A DNA stretch of 9,541 nt from Aquificaceae bacterium (lineage in GTDB: Bacteria; Aquificota; Aquificia; Aquificales; Aquificaceae): positions 1-9,541 of the forward strand of contig WFYM01000125.1 of the NCBI GenBank assembly GCA_015490115.1. Direction: 5' to 3'. A program made the translations under genes and the position numbers. Position 1 is the first letter of the stretch, and every line of letters begins with the position of its first letter. Positions 1 through 5,119 of the stretch are shown here, one piece after another. The notes below the pieces were generated by a model that saw only the letters and a list, made by a program, of their open reading frames with translations, ran no database searches and was not told the origin of the DNA.

Positions 1-154
1 CAACACCTCCCTCCCCCACAACCTTTATGCCCACCTCGCTCGCTATGCTCTTTTCCTTTGAGAAGAGCTTTGACTCTTCTCTTAGCTTGTCTATGTAGGC
101 GAGGGAGCTGAGGGAGAGGAGAACAAAAGCTACGTGAACGAGAAGGGTCCTCAT
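1..154 (-). CDS. Short membrane-anchored protein, candidate LptC (partial, N-terminus only)
   Basis: Only the first 51 codons lie in the window; the gene continues past base 1. The start is the ATG at 154-152. The N-terminus has a hydrophobic stretch of about residues 4-20 (MRTLLVHVAFVLLSLSSLAY), an uncleaved signal anchor or signal peptide. A charged region with KLREESK follows, then GIKVVGEGG, which could begin a beta-rich periplasmic domain. The gene lies 13 bases downstream of kdsC. In many Gram-negative bacteria kdsC is followed by lptC, lptA and lptB, which build the LPS transport bridge, so LptC (bitopic inner-membrane component) is the best guess. That guess rests on position and topology, not on a recognised motif. 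A GGTGAG sequence (174-169) lies 12 bases before the start and overlaps the kdsC stop; a GATAAT hexamer lies 7 bases before it. An unrelated small secreted protein is the alternative. Confidence 0.6.
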   Translation of the reverse strand, partial: MRTLLVHVAFVLLSLSSLAYIDKLREESKLFSKEKSIASEVGIKVVGEGGV

Positions 155-161
155 CTTTTTT

Positions 162-167
162 ATTATC
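162..167 (-). promoter_or_regulatory. Possible weak -10 element (GATAAT) before the 154-1 gene
   Basis: GATAAT on the minus strand matches TATAAT at five of six positions and ends 7 bases before the ATG at 154, the same spacing as other -10-like hexamers in this window. It sits in an AT-rich 13-base intergenic gap. The first base is not T and a GGTGAG sequence is also present, so translation from the kdsC transcript is equally possible. Confidence 0.25.
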
Positions 168-662
168 TCACCGTGAACCTGAGAGTTTTAGTATAAGCTC
201 AGCCACCTCCCTCACAGCTCCCCTTCCCCCCTTTGATCTCGTCACGTATACAGCGTGCCTTCTTACCTCGTATGGGGCGTCCCTCACAGCCACAGGAAAG
301 CCCACCCTCCTCATTACGGGAACGTCCACGAGGTCGTCGCCTATGAAGGCTACCTCCTCGGGAGATAGGGAGAGTCTTCTCAGGATGCTCTCTAATACCT
401 CCTCCTTTTTGTAGTTCCCCATGTGGATCTCCTCTATGCCGAGTTCTTCGAGCCTCCTCCTTAAGGCTTCCGACTCCCTCCCCGTTATCACACCCGTCCT
501 TATCCCAGCCCTTTGGACCATCTTTATACCGAGACCGTCCCTGACGTCGAAGACCTTCACCGTCTCCCCGGAGTCGGTGTAGTAGAGCCTGCCCTCCGTG
601 AGGACGCCGTCGACGTCCATGAGGATGAGCTTTACCTTCCTCGCCCTCTCCTTCAGGGACAA
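168..662 (-). CDS. kdsC: 3-deoxy-D-manno-octulosonate 8-phosphate phosphatase KdsC
   Basis: A cytoplasmic HAD-superfamily phosphatase (C0 type, 164 aa, normal for KdsC) that hydrolyses Kdo-8-phosphate to Kdo before activation to CMP-Kdo for LPS inner core. Motif I is DVDGVLT at residues 16-22, with nucleophile D16 and acid/base D18. Motif II is VITGRES with T60. K85/K86 supply the motif III lysine region. Motif IV is IGDDLVD with D109, D110 and D113. The C-terminal TRSKGGRGAVREV (141-153) is the conserved KdsC tail that reaches into the active site. Translation starts at a TTG (662-660), since no ATG or GTG lies before the catalytic motif. It is supported by GGAG 7 bases upstream, inside the last codons of the preceding thioredoxin gene. 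The two genes are separated by one base, so they are probably co-transcribed and translationally coupled. Confidence 0.95.
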   Translation of the reverse strand: MSLKERARKVKLILMDVDGVLTEGRLYYTDSGETVKVFDVRDGLGIKMVQRAGIRTGVITGRESEALRRRLEELGIEEIHMGNYKKEEVLESILRRLSLSPEEVAFIGDDLVDVPVMRRVGFPVAVRDAPYEVRRHAVYVTRSKGGRGAVREVAELILKLSGSR

Positions 663-663
663 C

Positions 664-1077
664 TCAGCACTCCATAACCTTAGCCTTTCTGCAAGCTGTT
701 ACCATAAGCTTCATGAAGTCATCCGCCTCCTGCATCCCTATTATTTGAAAGACTATCCTGTCGGTTCTGGGATCGTAGATTATGAAGGTCGGTGTCCCGA
801 GGACCCTGAACCTTTTGTCGAGTTCGGGGGGAGGGTTGTCCACGTCGACTGGGACTATGACGAACTTCTCGTGCATGTATTTGTAAACCTCCGGTTCGAC
901 GAATACTACCTCCTCCATATACTTGCAGTATGTGCATCCCTCCTCCCAGAAGTAGAACATGACGAGCTTCCCCTTCTCCTTGGCTACCCTTATCCCCTCC
1001 TTCACGTCCGGATACCACCTGTCCTCGGAGGTAAAGCCGAGGGCGAGGATGAGGAGAAGGACCGCAAAGATCCTCAT
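664..1077 (-). CDS. Secreted/periplasmic thioredoxin-fold protein with CTYC motif
   Basis: The protein has 137 aa. Residues 1-16 (MRIFAVLLLILALGFT) look like a signal peptide or N-terminal anchor, placing the domain in the periplasm. The thioredoxin fold follows: LVMFYFWEEGCTYCKYM has the redox motif C48-T-Y-C51, and GTPTF (94-98) has the cis-proline P96. It resembles the single-domain SoxW/Thioredoxin_2-like or DsbD-gamma-like proteins that reduce or shuttle disulfides outside the cytoplasm. The substrate cannot be read from the sequence. Two extra cysteines, C129 and the C-terminal C137, are unusual and could form a second pair. The start is the ATG at 1077-1075 with no Shine-Dalgarno sequence; an AT-rich -10-like element lies just upstream. 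It heads the run that continues into kdsC and is divergent from pyrK with a 22-base gap. Confidence 0.85.
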   Translation of the reverse strand: MRIFAVLLLILALGFTSEDRWYPDVKEGIRVAKEKGKLVMFYFWEEGCTYCKYMEEVVFVEPEVYKYMHEKFVIVPVDVDNPPPELDKRFRVLGTPTFIIYDPRTDRIVFQIIGMQEADDFMKLMVTACRKAKVMEC

Positions 1078-1083
1078 GAAAAA

Positions 1084-1089
1084 TAAAAT
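1084..1089 (+). promoter_or_regulatory. -10-like hexamer TAAAAT for pyrK-ribE
   Basis: TAAAAT matches the -10 consensus at five of six positions and ends 10 bases before the pyrK ATG at 1100. No -35 is evident 16-18 bases upstream (that sequence lies inside the divergent thioredoxin gene), and there is no SD before the ATG. It is consistent with a leaderless or near-leaderless transcript. Confidence 0.4.
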
Positions 1090-1093
1090 AATA
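1088..1093 (-). promoter_or_regulatory. -10-like hexamer TATTAT for the thioredoxin-kdsC run
   Basis: TATTAT matches TATAAT at five of six positions and ends 10 bases before the ATG at 1077, so transcription would start only a few bases before translation. There is no SD sequence before this ATG and no recognisable -35. It partly overlaps the plus-strand hexamer at 1084-1089. This is a pattern reading only. Confidence 0.4.
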
Positions 1094-1099
1094 ATCCCG

Positions 1100-1849
1100 A
1101 TGGAAGATCACCTGCTCGAGGTCACCGAGAACCTTCACCTCTCAGGAAGGACTTGGCTCCTCAAGCTCCGCTCTCCGGGTATAGAGGTAAAGCCCGGACA
1201 GTTCTTTATGGTGGAGGTCTCCGAGAACTACGACCCTATGGGGAGGAGGGCTTTCGCGGTCGGCGACGTGAGGGGGGAGGAGGTTCTCATCTTTTACGAC
1301 GTAGTGGGGAGAGGAACGAAGCTCATGAGCTGTTGGGGAAAAGGTAAGAAGGTAAGAGCCTTCGGTCCCCTCGGTAAGGGTCTCTTCTCTTACGAGGGGG
1401 AGAAGCACCTCTTGATAGGAGGGGGTGTCGGTCTTGCGGGTCTTACCCTCTTCGGTAAGGAGCTGAGGAGGAGGGGGAAGAGGGTCCTCTTCGTATACGG
1501 GGGAAGGACCGCGGAGCAACTCGCCATGATCGACTGGCTGAGGGAGGAGGGCTTCGACTACATACTCTTTACGGAGGACGGGAGCGCGGGGAGGAAAGGA
1601 GTGGTCACCGAGATCCTCAAAGATTTCGACCCCTCTTGGGTGGTTTCCGCCTGCGGACCCAAGGCTATGCTGAGAGCCGTGAAGAGAACCGCCAAAGAGA
1701 CAGGTCACAGAGCTTTCCTCTCCCTCGAGGAGAGGATGGCTTGCGGATGGGGTGTGTGTCTCGGGTGCGTTGTGAAAACGAAGGAGGGGAAGTTCGTGAG
1801 GGTCTGCTACGAGGGTCCCGTGTTCCCGGCTGAGGAGGTGGTCCTCTGA
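1100..1849 (+). CDS. pyrK: Dihydroorotate dehydrogenase electron-transfer subunit PyrK
   Basis: A 249-aa FAD and [2Fe-2S] protein that passes electrons between NAD(H) and the PyrD catalytic subunit in class 1B dihydroorotate dehydrogenase (pyrimidine synthesis). An FNR-like FAD domain spans about residues 1-95, with PGQFFMVEV (32-40) and RRAFAVGDV (49-57). The NAD-binding domain has LLIGGGVGLAGL (104-115) and SACGPKAML (183-191). The C-terminal iron-sulfur loop MACGWGVCLGC supplies C215, C220 and C223, with C236 as the fourth ligand. The ATG at 1100 was chosen because it gives the usual PyrK N-terminal length; an in-frame ATG at 1076 would add eight residues and overlap the divergent start. 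One oddity is that the FAD-contact motif usually written RxxS/T ends in Ala here (A53). No pyrD is in the window. It ends in TGATG shared with ribE. Confidence 0.92.
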   Translation: MEDHLLEVTENLHLSGRTWLLKLRSPGIEVKPGQFFMVEVSENYDPMGRRAFAVGDVRGEEVLIFYDVVGRGTKLMSCWGKGKKVRAFGPLGKGLFSYEGEKHLLIGGGVGLAGLTLFGKELRRRGKRVLFVYGGRTAEQLAMIDWLREEGFDYILFTEDGSAGRKGVVTEILKDFDPSWVVSACGPKAMLRAVKRTAKETGHRAFLSLEERMACGWGVCLGCVVKTKEGKFVRVCYEGPVFPAEEVVL

Positions 1850-2457
1850 TGTTCACGGGTATTGTTGAGGACGTGGGGAGGGTGAAGGAGGTAAGGAGCG
1901 GTCTTTTGAGGATAGAGACGAAGCTCGGAGACATAAAGGTGGGAGACAGCGTCTCCGTAAACGGGGTCTGCCTCACAGCCGTCGAGGTCTCGGGCGGTGA
2001 GGTCCTCTTCGAGGTTTCACCAGAGACGCTGAAGAGAACAAACCTCGGCCTCCTGAGGAAGGGGGACCCTGTGAACGTGGAAAGATCGCTGAGCCTCGGT
2101 TCGAGGCTGGGGGGTCACATAGTATTCGGACACGTTGACTTTGTGAGCAGGATACTGGTCTTCAAAGAGGCGGGAAGGCACAGGGAGCTTGTAATAGAGG
2201 TCCCTAAAGGGAAGGAAGTCTTCTTCGCTGAGAAGGGTTCGGTTGCCGTGGACGGGATAAGTCTTACGGTAAACTATGTCCTTGACGGGAGGATAAGCTT
2301 GAACATAATACCTTTTACCTTCGAGAACACCAACTTGAAGTTCAGGAAGGTCGGAGACCTCGTCAACGTGGAGGTGGACCCGATAGCCCGATACGTGGTG
2401 AGGTTCATGGAGATAAAGGAAAAGAAAAGTTTGGAGGAACTCCTCAAGGGTCTTTAG
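1849..2457 (+). CDS. ribE: Riboflavin synthase (alpha chain)
   Basis: This 202-aa enzyme dismutates two 6,7-dimethyl-8-ribityllumazine molecules to riboflavin and a pyrimidine intermediate; it is a cytoplasmic trimer in known cases. The two tandem lumazine-binding beta barrels are visible. The first starts with the signature MFTGIVEDVG (1-10) and has SVNGVCLT (36-43). The second has GGHIVFGHVD (88-97), VAVDGISLTV (132-141) and the matching IPFTFENTNL (154-163). Length is normal for the family. The ATG overlaps the pyrK TGA by one base (TGATG), and GGAGGTGG sits just upstream within pyrK, so the start is secure and coupled. The C-terminus overlaps the convergent accC by four bases. Confidence 0.96.
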   Translation: MFTGIVEDVGRVKEVRSGLLRIETKLGDIKVGDSVSVNGVCLTAVEVSGGEVLFEVSPETLKRTNLGLLRKGDPVNVERSLSLGSRLGGHIVFGHVDFVSRILVFKEAGRHRELVIEVPKGKEVFFAEKGSVAVDGISLTVNYVLDGRISLNIIPFTFENTNLKFRKVGDLVNVEVDPIARYVVRFMEIKEKKSLEELLKGL

Positions 2458-2460
2458 ACC
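2449..2460. repeat. Small inverted repeat over the two convergent stop codons
   Basis: GGTCT and AGACC form perfect 5-base arms separated by TT, centred on the overlapping stop codons of ribE (TAG, plus strand) and accC (TAA, minus strand). The stem is short, the loop is too small for a hairpin without opening pairs, and no T-tract follows on either strand, so it is not called a terminator. Confidence 0.4.
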
Positions 2461-3788
2461 ATCATGCTCTCCGTAAAGCCGACGTGGTGCCTCCCCTCCC
2501 TGAACTCCTTCGATCTCAAAACGCGCTTGTGGAACTCTAAATTCGTCTTCAGACCCTTCCCCGATATCACCGTCTCCTCCAAAGCCCTCAGACCCCTCCT
2601 TATCGCCTCCTCCCTCGTCTCTCCCCAAACGATCAGCTTCATAAGGAGGGAGTCGTAGTGGGGAGGGACGTCGTAGCCGGGGTATATGTGGGTGTCTACC
2701 CTGACCCCCATACCTCCGGGCAGGATGAGGTTCTCGACCTTTCCCGGCGAGGGGAGGAAGGTGTCAGGGTCTTCCGCGTTTATCCTCATCTCTATGGCGT
2801 GACCCCTAAGCCTCGGTCTTGAGATCCTGAGCCTTCTACCCATCGCTATCTTCACCTGCCACTTCACGAGGTCTACACCCGTCACCATCTCGGTTACGGG
2901 ATGCTCCACCTGTATCCTCCCGTTCATCTCCATGAAGTAGAAGTTACCCTCCTCGTCCATGAGAAACTCTACCGTCCCGGCTCCTTCGTATCCTATCTCC
3001 TTGCAGAACTCGACCACAGCCTCGGATATCTCCCTCCTCGACCTCGGGTCCACCGAAGGACTCGGAGCCTCCTCTAAGAGCTTTTGGTGCCTCCTCTGTA
3101 TGGAACACTCCCTCTCTCCGAGGACCACCACGTTACCCTTCGAGTCGGCGAGGACCTGAAACTCTATGTGCTTCGGGTTCACTATGAACTTCTCAACGTA
3201 TATTCTCCCGTCTCCGAAGGAAGCCTCCGCCTCCTGAACCGCCACGGGAAACTTCTCCCTCAGCTCCTTCTCGCTCATCACTATCCTTATACCCCTGCCT
3301 CCTCCTCCCGCCGTCGCCTTCAGGACTACCGGGTATCCTATCCTCGTCGCTGTCTCAATAGCTCCCTCGAGATCAACAGCACCCTCGCTTCCCGGAACGA
3401 GGGGAAGCCCTACCCTCCTCGCTATCTCCTTAGCCCTTATCTTGTCCCCTATGATCTCGAGGGTTTCGGGGGAGGGACCTATGAACTTTACCCTGCTCTT
3501 TTGGACTATCTCGGCGAACTTGGGGTTCTCAGCCAAGAAACCGTAACCCGGGTAGACAGCGTCCGCCTTCGTGACCTCGACCGCCGACATTATGGCGGGT
3601 ATGTCGAGGTAGCTCTTCTTCGGGTCCGCCGGTCCTATGCATACAGCTTCGTCCGCGAGCTTCACGTGGAGGGAGTTCCTGTCCGCCTCCGAGTAAACAG
3701 CTACCGTTTTTATGCCGAGTTCCCTGCAAGCCCTTATAGCCCTTACCGCTATTTCCCCCCTGTTTGCTACGAGGACCTTTTTGAACAT
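2454..3788 (-). CDS. accC: Biotin carboxylase subunit of acetyl-CoA carboxylase (AccC)
   Basis: The 444-aa ATP-grasp enzyme carboxylates biotin on its carrier protein using ATP and bicarbonate, the first step of malonyl-CoA formation. The N-terminal domain starts FKKVLVANRGEIAVR and contains YPGYGFLAEN (79-88). The ATP-grasp core has K116, the glycine-rich loop LKATAGGGGRGIR (156-168), H207, and GERECSIQRRHQKLLEEAP (224-242). Metal and catalytic residues include E287 and N289, and R291 and E295 lie in RIQVEHPVTEM. The C-terminal domain has RINAEDP. There is no biotin carrier domain, so it is a stand-alone subunit. Length fits AccC; the sequence is a little shorter than the 2-oxoglutarate carboxylase small subunit of Hydrogenobacter, a less likely alternative. 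N-G-R at 289-291 replaces the more usual N-T-R. The ATG at 3788 directly follows the TAG of the aminotransferase gene, so the two are probably coupled. No clear SD is present. Confidence 0.92.
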   Translation of the reverse strand: MFKKVLVANRGEIAVRAIRACRELGIKTVAVYSEADRNSLHVKLADEAVCIGPADPKKSYLDIPAIMSAVEVTKADAVYPGYGFLAENPKFAEIVQKSRVKFIGPSPETLEIIGDKIRAKEIARRVGLPLVPGSEGAVDLEGAIETATRIGYPVVLKATAGGGGRGIRIVMSEKELREKFPVAVQEAEASFGDGRIYVEKFIVNPKHIEFQVLADSKGNVVVLGERECSIQRRHQKLLEEAPSPSVDPRSRREISEAVVEFCKEIGYEGAGTVEFLMDEEGNFYFMEMNGRIQVEHPVTEMVTGVDLVKWQVKIAMGRRLRISRPRLRGHAIEMRINAEDPDTFLPSPGKVENLILPGGMGVRVDTHIYPGYDVPPHYDSLLMKLIVWGETREEAIRRGLRALEETVISGKGLKTNLEFHKRVLRSKEFREGRHHVGFTESMMV

Positions 3789-4847
3789 CTAAGAGATGAT
3801 CTTACCAGAAGAGACTATCTCCGTAAGCGAGTCCACTATGTAGCTCACCTCCTCGTCGGTAAGATAAGGGTGGACGGGAATTGAAAAGACCTCCCTCCTG
3901 AACCTCTCAGCCCTCGGAGTCGGCAGGTGCAGGGAATCCCTCAGCTCGTGGAGAAGGTACGGGTAGTATACCCTCGCGTCTATTCCCGCACTCCTTAAGT
4001 CCTCCACTATCCTGTCCCTCTCCGGGTGTCTCAGCGTGTAGAGGTGGTAGACGTGCTTCGAACCTTCCCTCTCCGCGGGAACTAAGAAGTGTTCCCCGAA
4101 GGCTTTTGTGTATGCGGAGGCTATCCTCCTCCTCCTTTCGTTCCTCTCGTCGAGTCTCCTCAGCTGTATAGTCCCTATCGCAGCTTGGAACTCGGTTATC
4201 CTGAAGTTGAAGGCGGGACTCTCACCGAAGTCTATCCACCTCCTTACCTTCTTAGCAAGCTCGTCGTCGTTCGTAGTTATAGCACCCCCTTCCCCCATGG
4301 GGACGTTCTTCGAGGCGTAAAAGCTAAAAGCACCCATGTGACCCCAAGCTCCGGCTTTCTTCCCTTTCAGCTCGGCTCCGTGAGCTTGAGCGGAGTCCTC
4401 TATAACGTAAAAGCCGTATCTTTCGGAGAGTTCCATTATAGCCTCCATGTCAGCCATTCCGCCGTAAAGATGAACGGGTATGACAACCTTGGGTGAAAAC
4501 TTCTTCACAGCGTCCTCGAGTTGGTTGGGATCCATCGTGTAGAAGTCGTCAACGTCGACGACGACAGGCTCCCCTCCCGCGAGGCAGACAGCGTCTATGG
4601 TAGCCATAAAGCTCATTGCCGGAACCACCACCCTGTCACCCCTGTCCACGCCGAGGGCTTTGAGGGCTACGAAAAGGGCCACCGTTCCCGAGCATACGGT
4701 AAAGCAGTGCTTTACTCCTATATACCCTGCGAACTCCCTCGAGAAGGTCTCGGTCCAGCTACCTCTCGTGATCTGGCGGGATTCGAGGATCTCGAGAACA
4801 GCCCTCTTCTCCTCCTCCGAAAAGTTGGGTTCGGTGATCCTTATCAT
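3789..4847 (-). CDS. DegT/DnrJ/EryC1/StrS-family PLP-dependent aminotransferase
   Basis: A 352-aa fold-type I aminotransferase of the family that transfers an amino group from glutamate to keto sugars bound to a nucleotide, used for LPS, capsule or flagellin sugars. The PLP lysine is K180 in SFYASKNVPMGEGGAITT. EDSAQAHGA (150-158) carries the conserved acidic and histidine residues near the cofactor. CSGTVAL (52-58) lies in the phosphate-binding region, and FRITEFQAAIGTIQL (215-229) is the family's conserved RxxxxQAAxGxxQL block. The substrate cannot be told from sequence alone; PseC-, ArnB- or WbpE-like roles are possible. The start is the ATG at 4847, 8 bases after the 87-aa gene, without an SD. 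A perfect TATAAT overlaps that upstream stop codon and ends 7 bases before the ATG. The stop abuts the accC start (TAGATG). Confidence 0.9.
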   Translation of the reverse strand: MIRITEPNFSEEEKRAVLEILESRQITRGSWTETFSREFAGYIGVKHCFTVCSGTVALFVALKALGVDRGDRVVVPAMSFMATIDAVCLAGGEPVVVDVDDFYTMDPNQLEDAVKKFSPKVVIPVHLYGGMADMEAIMELSERYGFYVIEDSAQAHGAELKGKKAGAWGHMGAFSFYASKNVPMGEGGAITTNDDELAKKVRRWIDFGESPAFNFRITEFQAAIGTIQLRRLDERNERRRRIASAYTKAFGEHFLVPAEREGSKHVYHLYTLRHPERDRIVEDLRSAGIDARVYYPYLLHELRDSLHLPTPRAERFRREVFSIPVHPYLTDEEVSYIVDSLTEIVSSGKIIS

Positions 4848-4854
4848 CGGTAAG

Positions 4855-4860
4855 ATTATA
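4855..4860 (-). promoter_or_regulatory. Perfect -10 hexamer TATAAT before the aminotransferase
   Basis: TATAAT on the minus strand overlaps the TAA stop of the 87-aa gene and ends 7 bases before the aminotransferase ATG at 4847. No convincing -35 is seen 16-18 bases upstream, and no SD precedes the ATG. The spacing would place the transcription start at or within a base or two of the ATG, allowing leaderless expression of the aminotransferase-accC pair apart from the c-di-GMP genes. Confidence 0.45.
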
Positions 4861-5119
4861 ACTTCTTAAGGAACTTCCCCTTTAGCCTCTCACAACCGAG
4901 GCAGTCGCAAAGGTCGAGGAGCAAAAACAGAAAGTTCCTCCTCTCCTCGGGTCCGAGCTTAGAGAGGTCTATATCTTTCGGGTCTTCGGGAACGCTTATA
5001 CCTTCGAGCTTAGGGTTCACCGAGGCGAGGTCCTCGAGGATCCTGCTTATCACCTTCCTCAGGTTCTCCCTTCCGAGCGTCCTCTCCGCCTCTTTCAATA
5101 TCTCCTCCTCTACACCCAT
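4856..5119 (-). CDS. Small uncharacterised protein with a CxCxxC cluster (87 aa)
   Basis: I do not recognise this family. It is an 87-aa, charged, soluble, probably mostly helical protein. Residues 1-35 look like an amphipathic helix region (EEEILKEAERTLGRENLRKVISRIL would be typical; shown in part as ILKEAERTLGRENL). A Pro/Asp-rich turn region follows (VPEDPKDIDLSKLGPEE, 43-59), then a leucine-rich helix with LFLLLDLCDCLGCERLKG. C71, C73 and C76 could bind metal or an iron-sulfur cluster, or act as a redox switch; three cysteines alone do not settle this. There is no signal peptide or clear membrane segment. It overlaps the end of the EAL gene by 10 bases, so a link to c-di-GMP signalling is suggested by position only. 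The ATG at 5119 is preceded by AGGG too close to be a good SD; a perfect TATAAT lies 9 bases upstream. Codon use matches its neighbours, supporting a real gene. Confidence 0.75.
   Translation of the reverse strand: MGVEEEILKEAERTLGRENLRKVISRILEDLASVNPKLEGISVPEDPKDIDLSKLGPEERRNFLFLLLDLCDCLGCERLKGKFLKKL

Noticed and set aside
598..1086. Plus-strand frame over the thioredoxin gene and the end of kdsC
   Set aside because: Shadow of two well-supported minus-strand genes; the translation has no coherent domain.
959..1099. N-terminal extension of pyrK in the same frame, including an ATG at 1076
   Set aside because: The upstream codons are antisense to the thioredoxin gene and do not resemble PyrK. 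The ATG at 1100 gives the usual family length and sits outside the divergent gene.
2431..2462. Possible rho-independent terminator between ribE and accC
   Set aside because: The two nearby dyads (GGAG-GAA-CTCC and GGTCT-TT-AGACC) have short stems and no following T-tract on either strand.
2017..2628. Minus-strand frame crossing ribE and the accC end
   Set aside because: Antisense to ribE with low-complexity Gly/Glu/Asp runs at its start; no motif, and both overlapped genes are certain.
3084..3884. Long open frame (266 codons) on the plus strand, antisense to accC
   Set aside because: It has no recognisable domain, odd composition (Leu/Arg/Tyr/Pro-rich) and lies wholly over a conserved gene. 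Pyrimidine-rich antisense strands here have few stops, so this is expected by chance.
4436..4441. Another TATAAT on the minus strand, inside the aminotransferase gene
   Set aside because: It falls in Ile-Met codons mid-gene with no gene start at the right distance. It is a reminder that some -10 matches arise by chance.
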